DNA from: Rubrivivax sp.
GTDB taxonomy: Bacteria; Pseudomonadota; Gammaproteobacteria; Burkholderiales; Burkholderiaceae_C
DNA length: 43,021 nucleotides
Direction of reading: 5' to 3'
Assembly: GCA_016790435.1 (NCBI GenBank)
Contig: JAEUPE010000124.1
Span: 1 to 43,021 of the forward strand
In this document: positions 23,580 through 31,720 of the stretch, in pieces
How the letters are laid out: every line of letters starts with the position of its first letter
Numbering within the stretch: the stretch's first letter is position 1
Program-made: the position numbers and the translations under genes
Notes under the pieces: generated by a model
The model's input: the letters and a program-made list of their open reading frames with translations, nothing else
Database searches by the model: none
What the model was told of the DNA's origin: nothing

Positions 23580-24655
23580 TTGGTCCCCACGGCGGAAAGG
23601 CCGGGGCTCGACACCGGAGGGTTCAATGCCGGAAGTGGACCCGCGGCGTTGGCAGCGAGCGCGCGGGCCGCGTCTCGAAAGCCTTCGTCGAGGTGCAGGC
23701 AGCGCACGGCATGGCCGGGCGCGATCGACACCTCGGGCGGCAGCGCGGCGCGGCAGTCGTCCTGCACGCGCGGGCAGCGTTCGGCGAAGGGGCAGCCCAC
23801 GGGCAGGTCGGCCAGCTCGGGCACGCGCCCGGCGATCGTGGCCAGCCGCGTGCCGCGCGGCAGCCCCAGACGTGGCCGCGCCGCGAAGAGACCCTGCGTG
23901 TAGGGGTGCGCGCGCTTCTCGAACAGCTCGGCCGTGGGGCCGCTCTCGACCACCGTGCCGCCGTACATCACGTGCACGCGCTCGACGGTGTCGGCCATCA
24001 CGCCGAGGTTGTGGCTGATGAGCACGAGGCCCATGCCGCCGCCTTCCCGTTCGTCGTGTACGAGCTCGGTGATGAGATCGAGCACCTCGCGCTGGATGGT
24101 CACGTCCAGCGCCGTCGTCGGCTCGTCGGCGACGAGCAGTGCCGGCCCGCAGGCGAGAGCGATGGCGATCACCACGCGCTGGCGCTGGCCGCCCGAGAGC
24201 TGGTGCGGCCAGGCATCGAGCCGCGCCTTGGCCTGCGGCAGCTGCACCCGCTCCAGCAGGCGCAGCGCCTCGGCGCGCGCGGCGGCGGCCGAGAGGCCCT
24301 GGTGCAGGCGCAGCGGCTCGGCGAGCTGGTGGCCGATGCGGTGCAGCGGGTTGAGCGCCGTCATCGGCTCTTGGAACACCATGCCCATGCGCCGGCCGCG
24401 CAGGTGGCAGAGTTCGGCTTCGGACAGCGTCGTGAGCTCGGCGCCTTCGAGGCGGATCGAGCCGGACACCTGGGCGCCTTCGGGCAACAGGCCCATCAGC
24501 GCCAGCGCGGTGATCGACTTGCCGCAGCCTGATTCACCGATGAGCCCGAGCGTGCCGCCGCGCTCGAGCGTGAACGAGACTTCGCGCAGAGCGTCGGCGG
24601 GGCCGCGGGCGGTCTGCAGCGTGACGCGCAGGTCTCGGACTTCCAGCAGGGGCAC
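23576..24655 (-). CDS. Oligopeptide/dipeptide ABC transporter ATP-binding protein, DppD/OppD type
   Basis: A 359-residue ATPase partner of the DppF-type protein. Motifs are Walker A GESGCGKSITAL, Q-loop MVFQEPMTALNPLHRIG, signature LSGGQRQRVVIAIAL, Walker B LLVADEPTTALDVT and HNLGVMAD. The C-terminal oligopeptide-transporter extension includes GCPFAERCPRVQDDCR, with the cysteine pattern seen in family members that bind an iron-sulphur cluster. The start is GTG at 24655, with no in-frame ATG nearby. The tail after residue 330 (Ala/Pro rich) is variable. It is separated from the permease genes by the ligase and oxidoreductase genes, which is unusual. Confidence 0.93.
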   Translation of the reverse strand: MPLLEVRDLRVTLQTARGPADALREVSFTLERGGTLGLIGESGCGKSITALALMGLLPEGAQVSGSIRLEGAELTTLSEAELCHLRGRRMGMVFQEPMTALNPLHRIGHQLAEPLRLHQGLSAAAARAEALRLLERVQLPQAKARLDAWPHQLSGGQRQRVVIAIALACGPALLVADEPTTALDVTIQREVLDLITELVHDEREGGGMGLVLISHNLGVMADTVERVHVMYGGTVVESGPTAELFEKRAHPYTQGLFAARPRLGLPRGTRLATIAGRVPELADLPVGCPFAERCPRVQDDCRAALPPEVSIAPGHAVRCLHLDEGFRDAARALAANAAGPLPALNPPVSSPGLSAVGTK

Positions 24656-24707
24656 CGGAGGACGATAGCGCAGGTGGTTGAGGGGCTCGGGCGGAGCGGC
24701 GCCCGGT

Positions 24708-26189
24708 TCAGACGCGGCGCGAGCGCCCGGCCCAGTAGGGGTCGCGCAGGCGGCGCTTGAAGATCTTGCCGGTGTCTTCGCGCGGCAGCGCGTCGTGCAG
24801 CGTCACGACCCTGGGCACCTTGTAGCCGGCGATGCGCTCGTGCAGCCAGGCGCGCACCGCTTCGGCCGTGAGGCTGGCGCCGTGCGCCGGTTGCACCGCG
24901 GCAGCGAGCGCCTCGCCGAACTCATCGTCCGGGATGCCGAAGACGGCGCAGTCGGCCACGCCCGGCATGGCCTGCAGCACATGCTCGATCTCGACCGGGT
25001 AGATGTTGACGCCGCCGCTGATGACCATGTCGGCCTGGCGGTCGACGATGAAGAGGAAGCCCTCGTCGTCGAGGTAACCGACATCGCCCATGGTCTTCAA
25101 GCCGCGCACCTCCATGCGCGCACGGGCCTCGTGATTGCCGACGTAGCTGAAGTCGGGCAGCGCAGGCTGGTGGATGTAGATGAGGCCCGGCGTGCCGGGC
25201 GGTTGCTCACGGCCCGCGTCGTCGAGGATCTTCAGCACGACGCCGGGCAGCGGAAGGCCGGCCGAACCGGGTTTGCGCAGCGCCTGCTCGCTCGTGAGCA
25301 TCGTCATGTAGCCCAGCTCGCTGGCGCCGTAGCACTCGTGGATGACCGGGCCCCACCATTCGATCATGGCGCGTTTCACGTCCGGCGGGCAGGGGCTGCC
25401 GGTCGACGAGACCATGCGCATCGAGCACAGGTCGTACTTCGTGCGCACCTCGGGCGGCAGGGCGAGCAGCCGCACGTACATGGTCGGCACGAGGTAGGCG
25501 TGCGTGAGGCGGTGCTCGTCGATGAGCTGCAGCGTGCGCTCGGCGTCGAAGCGCTCCTCGACATGGAGCGTGCCGCCGTCCTGAATGACGCCGAGGGCGT
25601 AGCCGTTGGGGGCGCTGTGGTACCAGGGTGCGCTCAGCAACGCCCGCATGTCCGGGGCCGAGCCGTAGGCCAGGCGACGCATCTCGGCCATCGCCTGCGC
25701 CTGGGCCGGCGTCGTGGGGCCGCGCACGATGCCCTTGGGGCGGCCCGTGGTGCCCGAGGTGTAGAACATCGCGCCGCGCGGCGGCGCCGGCGGCGTGGCG
25801 ATGGGCGATGTGGTGTCGCGCAGCGGTTCCCAGGCCGGGACGCCCGCCACGGTGCCGCGTGTCGACCAGACTTTCGCGCCGTCGGCGCGCAGGCCTGTGA
25901 GCGCAGCCAGCAGCGCTGCGTCGGCGACGAGCACCTTCGCACGGCTGTTGCCGAGCACGTACTGCACCTCGTCGAGCTTGAAGTGCCAGTTCATCGGGCA
26001 CCACTGCGCGCCGAGGTGGCGCGTCGCGACCATGAGTTCCATGGCGACGGGGCTGTTGCGCACGAGCAGCGCCACGACGTCGCCGTCGCCGACACCGGCG
26101 GCCTGCAGGGCGGCGGCCGAGCGCTGCCAGCGCTGCTCGAACGCATCGGGCGCGAGCGTCTCGCCCTGGAAGACGATGCTGGGGCGCAC
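24708..26189 (-). CDS. AMP-dependent acyl-CoA synthetase/ligase
   Basis: A 493-residue adenylate-forming enzyme that activates a carboxylic acid with ATP and joins it to CoA. The P-loop FYTSGTTGRPKGIVRG, the ECYGASELG aromatic motif, TMGDVGYLDDEGFLFIVDRQ, the hinge and A8 motif DMVISGGVNIYPVEIEH and the C-terminal catalytic Lys in PREDTGKIFKRRL are all present. It resembles short/medium-chain or aryl acid ligases; the acid is unknown. The start is a GTG at 26189 giving MRPSIVFQG. It lies between transporter genes, so its acid substrate may derive from what is imported, or be made by the amidase or aldehyde dehydrogenase nearby. That is inference. Confidence 0.9.
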   Translation of the reverse strand: MRPSIVFQGETLAPDAFEQRWQRSAAALQAAGVGDGDVVALLVRNSPVAMELMVATRHLGAQWCPMNWHFKLDEVQYVLGNSRAKVLVADAALLAALTGLRADGAKVWSTRGTVAGVPAWEPLRDTTSPIATPPAPPRGAMFYTSGTTGRPKGIVRGPTTPAQAQAMAEMRRLAYGSAPDMRALLSAPWYHSAPNGYALGVIQDGGTLHVEERFDAERTLQLIDEHRLTHAYLVPTMYVRLLALPPEVRTKYDLCSMRMVSSTGSPCPPDVKRAMIEWWGPVIHECYGASELGYMTMLTSEQALRKPGSAGLPLPGVVLKILDDAGREQPPGTPGLIYIHQPALPDFSYVGNHEARARMEVRGLKTMGDVGYLDDEGFLFIVDRQADMVISGGVNIYPVEIEHVLQAMPGVADCAVFGIPDDEFGEALAAAVQPAHGASLTAEAVRAWLHERIAGYKVPRVVTLHDALPREDTGKIFKRRLRDPYWAGRSRRV

Positions 26190-26276
26190 TGGCCGCTCCT
26201 CTTCTTGTGGACCGTCGGTGCCGGCTGATGTCGGTTGATGCCGGCTCGTGGCGGCACGCGCGCCCGGGTGGACGGC

Positions 26277-26948
26277 TCAGCCCGCCTCGGCGACGCGGCG
26301 CAGCGCCAGCGCGAAGGCCTCTGGCGATTGCGCCCCTTGGATGAGGTGGCGGCGGTTGATGACCACCGAGGGCACGCTGCGGATGCCCGCCTCCTGCCAT
26401 TCACGCTCGGCGGCGCGGACCTCGGCGGCGTAGGCGTCGCTCGCCAGGATTCGAGCCGCCTCGTCGGCGGGCAGGCCCACGCCAGCAGCGAGTTCCTGCA
26501 GGACGTCGTGGGCGCCCGGGTTGCGGCCCTGGCCGTGGTACGCCGTGAGCAGGGCGTGCTTGAGGTCGCGCTGCTTGCCCTTCTGTTCGTCCACAAGCCC
26601 GGCCCAGTGCAGCAGGCGGTGTGCGTCGAACGTGTTCCACACGCGCGTACGTTCGCCGAAGGTGAAGCCGACGGCCGCGCCCATGTCGCGGATGCGCGCC
26701 TGGTTGGCGCGGATCTGCGTCTCGTCGATGCCGTACTTGGCCGAGAGGTAGGCCACCGTGTCGGCACCTTCGGCCGGCATGTCCGGATTCAGTTCGAAGG
26801 GCTGGAACTGGACCGCCACCTCCACGTCGGGCCCGACTTGCTGCAGGCCCTTCTCGAAGGCGTTCAGCCCGACTGCACACCAGGGGCAGGCCACGTCGGA
26901 GACGAAGTCGATCTGCAGGGTCTTCAAGGTTGGGCTCCTCGGAGTCAT
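26277..26948 (-). CDS. DsbA-family oxidoreductase, FrnE-like
   Basis: A 223-residue cytoplasmic thioredoxin-fold protein of the DsbA/FrnE group. The active site CPWC is at residues 21-24 (DFVSDVACPWC); the helical insertion contains FQPFELNPDMPAEG and AAVGFTFGERTRVWNTFDAHRLLH; the cis-Pro loop is GIRSVPSVVINRRHLIQGAQ. FrnE proteins are disulfide isomerases or redox enzymes that sometimes sit in catabolic operons; there is no signal peptide. It is 20 bp downstream of the dppC-type permease gene and likely co-transcribed. Confidence 0.9.
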   Translation of the reverse strand: MTPRSPTLKTLQIDFVSDVACPWCAVGLNAFEKGLQQVGPDVEVAVQFQPFELNPDMPAEGADTVAYLSAKYGIDETQIRANQARIRDMGAAVGFTFGERTRVWNTFDAHRLLHWAGLVDEQKGKQRDLKHALLTAYHGQGRNPGAHDVLQELAAGVGLPADEAARILASDAYAAEVRAAEREWQEAGIRSVPSVVINRRHLIQGAQSPEAFALALRRVAEAG

Positions 26949-26967
26949 CGGAAGCAGGGCGGCGGGT

Positions 26968-27891
26968 TCAGCGCCGCCGCGCCAGCTTGGGGTCGAGCAG
27001 GTCGCGCAGGCCGTCGCCCATCAGGTTGAGGCCGAGCACGCTGAGCATGATGGCCACGCCCGGGTACACGGCCAGCATCGGCGCGGCGAACATCTGCGTC
27101 TGCGCCTCGTTGAGCATGCGACCCCAGCTCGGCTGCGGCGGCTGCGTGCCCAGGCCCAGGTAGCTCAGCGCCGCCTCGGCGAGGATGGCGGTGGCGAACG
27201 AGATGCTGGCCTGCACGATGAGGGGGCTGGCGATGTTGGGCAGCACGTGGTCGATGGTGATGCGCCACGGCCCCTTGCCGGCGGCGCGCGCCGCGGTGAC
27301 GTACTCGCGCGCCCACACCGCGTTGGCGCTGCCGCGCGCGATGCGCGAGAAGACCGGGATGTTGAAGATGCCGATGGCGACGATGCTCATCACGAGGCCC
27401 GGCCCGTAGATGGCCGTGAGCATGATGGCCGACAGCAGGGCCGGGAAGGCGAAGGTGAAGTCGCTGGCGCGCATCACCACCTCTTCCACCCAGCCGCGGT
27501 TCGCGGAGCGCGAGGCCGAGGCGAGGCAACCGAGCGCGACCCCGATGACAAGGCCGATGCCCACCGCGATGACGCCGACGACGATGCTGTTCTGCGCCCC
27601 CACCAGCAGCTGCGAGGTGATGTCGCGGCCAAGGCTGTCGGTGCCGAGCCAGTGCGCGGCCGACGGCGCCTGCAGCTTCTTGGGGATGTCGATCTCGGCC
27701 GGGGGGTAGGGCGACCAGAAGAGGGACACGAAGGCCGCCAGCGCCAGCGCACCGGAGAGCAGCCCGCCGACGACGAAGCTCGGGTGGCGGCGCGCACGCT
27801 GCCAGAAGCCGTTCGCGACGAGCGCGCGCTGGCCGGGGCCTGCGGCCGGCGGCGCCTGGGGCGGCGTCGAGGACGACGAGGGTGCCTTCAT
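26968..27891 (-). CDS. Dipeptide-type ABC transporter permease, DppC/OppC type
   Basis: A 307-residue inner-membrane permease. After an Ala/Pro/Ser-rich N-terminal tail come a first helix (FVVGGLLSGALALAAFVSLFW), the OppC_N-type region, HWLGTDSLGRDITSQLLVGAQ, five further helices and the EAA cytoplasmic loop (EYVTAARAAGKGPWRITIDHVLPNI). ALSYLGLGTQPPQPSWGRML near the end is diagnostic of DppC. The ATG at 27891 overlaps the dppB-type gene by four bases (ATGA). Confidence 0.94.
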   Translation of the reverse strand: MKAPSSSSTPPQAPPAAGPGQRALVANGFWQRARRHPSFVVGGLLSGALALAAFVSLFWSPYPPAEIDIPKKLQAPSAAHWLGTDSLGRDITSQLLVGAQNSIVVGVIAVGIGLVIGVALGCLASASRSANRGWVEEVVMRASDFTFAFPALLSAIMLTAIYGPGLVMSIVAIGIFNIPVFSRIARGSANAVWAREYVTAARAAGKGPWRITIDHVLPNIASPLIVQASISFATAILAEAALSYLGLGTQPPQPSWGRMLNEAQTQMFAAPMLAVYPGVAIMLSVLGLNLMGDGLRDLLDPKLARRR

Positions 27892-28850
27892 GCCGAGGCC
27901 ACCCGCAGCCGCGGGTCGACCACCGCATAGAGCACGTCGACGACAAAGTTGACCACCACCACCACGGCGGCCAGCAGCATCACGACGTCGCGCACGACGA
28001 TCAGGTCGCGGTTGCTGATGGCCTGGAAGACGAGCCGCCCGATGCCCGGCAGCACGAAGACGTTCTCGACGACGATGGTGCCGGTGATGAGGTTGGCGAA
28101 CTGCAGCCCGGCGATGGTGAGCACCGGGATCATGGCGTTGCGCAGCACGTGTTTCCACAGCGCCTGCCGGCGCGTCAGGCCCTTGGCGCGCGCGGTGCGC
28201 ACGAAATCCTCGCGCATGACCTCGATGACGGCCGAGCGCGTGACGCGAGCCAGGATGGCCGCCTGCACCAGCGCCAGCGCGATGGCCGGCAGGATCAGCG
28301 CCTGCAGGCCATCCCAGAAGCCGCCGCCTTCGTCTTCGGTCCAGCCCGGGAAGCCGCCGGCGCTCACCCACTGCAGGTGCACCGCGAAGAGCAGGATGAG
28401 CAGGATGGCGAACCAGAAGTTCGGGATGGCGATGCCGACCTGGCTGGCGGCCATCACGCTCACGTCGCCGAGCTGGTTGTGGCGCGACGCCGCATAGAGG
28501 CCGAGGCCGAGCGCGAGCACGACCGTGATGGCCATCGCGAGCACGGCCAGCGGCAGCGTCACGCGCATGCGCTCGGCGATGAGCTCGGCGGTGGGCGTGT
28601 CGTAGCTGATGCTCTGCGCCGTGCGGCCCTGCAGCCAGCCGCCGACCCAGTCGGCATAGCGTGTGGCGGCAGGGCGGTCGAGGCCGAGCTTGGCCTGCAG
28701 CGCGGCCACCGACTCGGGCGTGGCCGTGTCGCCGAGGATGACTTCGGCGGCATTGCCCGGCAGCAGCTCGAGCACGGCGAAGACGACCAGCGATGCCACC
28801 GCCAGCGTGGCGAGGAAAGTGGCGAAGCGCTTGAGCAGGAACAGGCCCAT
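27888..28850 (-). CDS. Dipeptide-type ABC transporter permease, DppB/OppB type
   Basis: A 320-residue inner-membrane permease, first gene of the transporter operon. It has an N-terminal helix (FLLKRFATFLATLAVASLVVF), the LGLDRPAATRYADWVGGWLQG segment of the first extracytoplasmic loop, the EAA loop (REDFVRTARAKGLTRRQALWKHVLRNA) and VENVFVLPGIGRLVFQAI near the C-terminus, all typical of DppB. The ATG at 28850 precedes the first helix. It is divergent from the aldehyde dehydrogenase gene by 94 bp, which must hold promoters for both. No substrate-binding protein gene is adjacent. Confidence 0.94.
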   Translation of the reverse strand: MGLFLLKRFATFLATLAVASLVVFAVLELLPGNAAEVILGDTATPESVAALQAKLGLDRPAATRYADWVGGWLQGRTAQSISYDTPTAELIAERMRVTLPLAVLAMAITVVLALGLGLYAASRHNQLGDVSVMAASQVGIAIPNFWFAILLILLFAVHLQWVSAGGFPGWTEDEGGGFWDGLQALILPAIALALVQAAILARVTRSAVIEVMREDFVRTARAKGLTRRQALWKHVLRNAMIPVLTIAGLQFANLITGTIVVENVFVLPGIGRLVFQAISNRDLIVVRDVVMLLAAVVVVVNFVVDVLYAVVDPRLRVASA

Positions 28851-28944
28851 ACGGTGCGAAGGTGGCGGTCTATGATGCCTCAAGCCTTCGTGGACGTTCA
28901 GGCGCACGGGCGCCCGTGCCGGCGATGGGCGAAAGAGGCCGACC

Positions 28945-30399
28945 TTGAAACACATTCCCTTCGACAGCACCCAAGTCTTCATCGGCGGCCGCTGGCGTGC
29001 ATGCGACGACGGCCGCACGTTACCGCTCGCCGATCCGTCGGACGGCGGCGAGTTGACGCGCATCGCGCGCGGCGGCGCGACCGACATCGATGCCGCCGTG
29101 AGGGCGGCGCGCACCGCGTTCGAAGGCGGCTGGGGCGCCCTCAGCGCGGCCGAGCGCGGCCGCCTGCTGTTGAAGATGAGCGCGCGCGTGCTCGAGCAGG
29201 CTGACGAACTGGCGCGTCTGGAGGCGCTCGACGTCGGCAAGCCGCTGAAGCAGGCGCGTGCCGACGCGGTGGCGCTGGCGCGCTACCTGGAGTTCTATGG
29301 CGGCGCCGCCGACAAGGTGCACGGGCAGACGATCCCGTTCGCCAACGGCTACACCGCGTTGACGCTGCGCGAGCCGCACGGCGTGACAGCGCACATCGTG
29401 CCGTGGAACTACCCGATGCAGATCATCGGCCGCAGCGTTGGCGCGGCGCTGGCCATGGGCAACGCCTGCGTGCTCAAGCCAGCCGAGGAGGCCTGCCTCA
29501 CGGCGCTCGCCTTCGCGCGCATCGCGGACGAGGTGGGCATGCCGGCCGGCGCCATCAACGTCGTGCCCGGCCTGGGCGAGGAAGCTGGCGCCGCCCTGGC
29601 GGCGCACCCGGGCATCCAGCACATCTCGTTCACCGGCTCGGTGGCCGTGGGCGCGTTGATCCAGGCGGCGGCAGCGAAAAACGCCGTGCCGGTGACGCTG
29701 GAGCTCGGCGGCAAGAGCCCGCAGCTCGTCTTCGCCGACGCCGACCTCGACGCGGCGCTGCCCTTCCTCGTCAACGCAGGCATCCAGAACGCGGGCCAGA
29801 CCTGCTCGGCAGCGAGCCGCATCCTCGTCGAGCGGCCGGTGTTCGAGGCGGTCGTGGCGCGCATGGCCGAGCGCTACCGCGCGCTGCGCATCGGCCCGGC
29901 GCTCGACGACCTCGATATCGGCCCGGTGATCTCGGCGCGCCAGCGCGAGATCGTCATGGGCTACCTCGAGGTGGTGAAGACGAGCGGCCTGAAGGTGGCG
30001 GCGCAGGCGCCGATGCCCGCTTCGCTGCCGCGCGGCGGCTACTACGTGCCGCCGACGCTGGTGGCCGACGTGAACCCGGCGCACCGCATCGCGCAGGAGG
30101 AGATCTTCGGCCCGGTGCAGGCGGTGATTCCCTTCGAGGGCGAGGCCGAGGCCTTGGCCATCGCCAACGGCACGCCCTATGGCCTGGTCGCGGGCCTGTG
30201 GACTCGCGACGGCGGACGGCAGTTGCGCGTGGCGCGCAAGCTGCAGGCCGGGCAGGTGTTCGTCAACAACTACGGCGCCGGCGGCGGCATCGAGTTGCCC
30301 TTCGGGGGTGTCAAGCACTCGGGCCACGGGCGCGAGAAGGGCTTCGAGGCGCTGTATGGCTTCTCGTCGCTGAAGACCATCGCCATCAAGCACGACTGA
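28945..30399 (+). CDS. NAD(P)-dependent aldehyde dehydrogenase
   Basis: A 484-residue aldehyde dehydrogenase, oxidising an aldehyde to its acid with NAD(P). The catalytic Glu253 lies in VTLELGGKSPQ and the nucleophile Cys287 in NAGQTCSAASR. The coenzyme-binding IVPWNYPMQIIGRS, ISFTGSVAVG and EEIFGPVQAVI are also present. It is closest in style to betaine/aminobutyraldehyde-type dehydrogenases, but the substrate is not fixed. The start is TTG at 28945, supported by GAAAGAGG (28931-28938) and by the N-terminal match; no ATG fits. It is followed 71 bp later by an SDR gene on the same strand. Confidence 0.92.
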   Translation: MKHIPFDSTQVFIGGRWRACDDGRTLPLADPSDGGELTRIARGGATDIDAAVRAARTAFEGGWGALSAAERGRLLLKMSARVLEQADELARLEALDVGKPLKQARADAVALARYLEFYGGAADKVHGQTIPFANGYTALTLREPHGVTAHIVPWNYPMQIIGRSVGAALAMGNACVLKPAEEACLTALAFARIADEVGMPAGAINVVPGLGEEAGAALAAHPGIQHISFTGSVAVGALIQAAAAKNAVPVTLELGGKSPQLVFADADLDAALPFLVNAGIQNAGQTCSAASRILVERPVFEAVVARMAERYRALRIGPALDDLDIGPVISARQREIVMGYLEVVKTSGLKVAAQAPMPASLPRGGYYVPPTLVADVNPAHRIAQEEIFGPVQAVIPFEGEAEALAIANGTPYGLVAGLWTRDGGRQLRVARKLQAGQVFVNNYGAGGGIELPFGGVKHSGHGREKGFEALYGFSSLKTIAIKHD

Positions 30400-30470
30400 T
30401 TCGTGATGGGGGTCGCCGTACCGCGGGACGCGGTGCTGTCGGCCCGGCTGAAACAACAGGAGACCAGGCA

Positions 30471-31235
30471 ATGCGGTTGAAGGACAAGGTGGCCATCGTC
30501 ACAGGCGGCGGTTCGGGATTCGGCGCCGGCATCGTGCGCAAGTTCGTCGCCGAGGGCGCGAAGGTGGTCGTGGCCGACCTGAACCTGGAGGCGGCCAAGG
30601 CCGTGGCAGAGGCGGCCGGTGGCGCCACCCATGCGTTGCGCGTGGACGTGGCCAACGCCGCCGATGCGCGGCTGATGGTGGACGCGGCCGTGCGGCAGTT
30701 CGGCCGCCTGGACATCGTCGTCAACAACGCCGGCGTCACGCACCTGCCGGGTCCACTGGAGAGCGTGAGCGAGGCCGACTTCGACCGCATCTTCGCGGTC
30801 AACATGAAGGCGATCTACTTCGCCATGCGCGAGGCGGTGCCGCGACTGAAGGCCAATGCGCCCGGGCCGGGCGGCATCCGCGGCGTGGTGCTCAACATGG
30901 CCAGCACGGCCGGCGTGAGCCCGCGCCCGCGCCTGAGTTGGTACAACGCGAGCAAGGGCTGGGTGATCACGGCCACGCGCGCCAATGCGGTGGAACTGGC
31001 GCCGTTCGGCATCCGCGTCGTCGCGCTCAACCCGGTGGCGGGCGAGACGCCGCTGCTCAAGTCGTTCATGGGCGAGGACACGCCCGAGATGCGGGCGAAG
31101 TTCCTCTCGACGATCCCGATCGGGCGCTTCTCTCAGCCCGAGGACCTGGGCAATGCTGCGTGTTTCCTGTGCAGCGACGAGGCCAGCATGATCACCGGCG
31201 TGTGCATGGAGGTCGACGGCGGGCGCTGCATCTGA
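30471..31235 (+). CDS. Short-chain dehydrogenase/reductase (SDR family)
   Basis: A 254-residue classical SDR with the cofactor motif TGGGSGFGAGI, NNAG at residues 85-88, and the catalytic triad Ser145 (LNMASTAG), Tyr158 and Lys162 (WYNASKG). The acidic residue in VVVADLN after the second strand favours NAD. It oxidises or reduces a secondary alcohol/ketone; the substrate is unknown. The C-terminus ITGVCMEVDGGRCI is typical. ATG at 30471 with AACAGGAGA upstream. It is likely co-transcribed with the aldehyde dehydrogenase gene. Confidence 0.92.
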   Translation: MRLKDKVAIVTGGGSGFGAGIVRKFVAEGAKVVVADLNLEAAKAVAEAAGGATHALRVDVANAADARLMVDAAVRQFGRLDIVVNNAGVTHLPGPLESVSEADFDRIFAVNMKAIYFAMREAVPRLKANAPGPGGIRGVVLNMASTAGVSPRPRLSWYNASKGWVITATRANAVELAPFGIRVVALNPVAGETPLLKSFMGEDTPEMRAKFLSTIPIGRFSQPEDLGNAACFLCSDEASMITGVCMEVDGGRCI

Positions 31236-31277
31236 GCGCCCTCTGGCGCCAAGCGCCGTCGTCGGACACGGGGGTCC

Positions 31278-31301
31278 GGTCAGCTCGGCCTGCGGCCGAC
31301 C
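31278..31301. terminator. Possible bidirectional hairpin between convergent genes
   Basis: TCGGCC (31285-31290) and GGCCGA (31294-31299) pair around a TGC loop, with further outer pairing of GGT and ACC. It sits between the convergent SDR and small-protein genes. There is no T tract on either side, so an intrinsic terminator is only tentative. Confidence 0.25.
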
Positions 31302-31314
31302 GATCGCCTGGAAC

Positions 31315-31578
31315 TCACTGACCGTCGGCGCTGCCGATGTGGCGGTCGGCTGCCGCGAAGAGGTCGGCTGCGAATGCCGGGTCGTGACGGCTCACTTCGG
31401 CGGCGACGCGGCGCAGTGCAGCGGCCTCGTGGGCTCGGCGCATCTGCATGCTCTGGGCCTTGCCCATTTCCCAGCTGCGCTGGGCCATCCTCAGGAGGGC
31501 GGCGAACGCGTTGGCGGCCCAGGCGGCGCCGCGCGGCATCGCGACCGGGGCGGGGGCATGCAGGGTGATGTGGCTCAT
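31315..31578 (-). CDS. Small hypothetical protein divergent from LysR gene
   Basis: An 87-residue protein that I do not assign to a family. It begins MSHITLHAPAPVAMP, then continues with a helix rich in Ala and Met (WAANAFAALLRMAQRSWEMG) and a second helix rich in Arg and Ala (RRAHEAAALRRVAAEVSRHD). It is probably soluble or membrane-peripheral and is reminiscent of small DUF-type proteins of Burkholderiales. The ATG at 31578 follows AAAGGAAC, a reasonable ribosome binding site. It is divergently arranged with a LysR-type regulator, 142 bp apart, so may be its target. Confidence 0.7.
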   Translation of the reverse strand: MSHITLHAPAPVAMPRGAAWAANAFAALLRMAQRSWEMGKAQSMQMRRAHEAAALRRVAAEVSRHDPAFAADLFAAADRHIGSADGQ

Positions 31579-31693
31579 GACGGTTCCTTTGGTTGCGGTC
31601 CAGAGCCTTCGCTCGGGCACCTCTTTTTCGGTACTCAGTGCTTGGATATTAGGGTTACCACCAATAACGGAAGGATGAAAGTTGGGTACTTCG

Positions 31694-31714
31694 GATATTC
31701 GCCATGCGAATATC
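31694..31714. promoter_or_regulatory. Perfect palindrome, candidate LysR operator
   Basis: GATATTCGC (31694-31702) and GCGAATATC (31706-31714) are perfect inverted repeats around CAT. Within it, T-N11-A spacing fits a LysR-family binding site. The regulator's ATG is at 31721, six bases beyond, so binding here could autorepress. A related half-site GGATATTAG is at 31644-31652 in the same AT-richer intergenic stretch. Confidence 0.55.
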
Positions 31715-31720
31715 TAGCTG

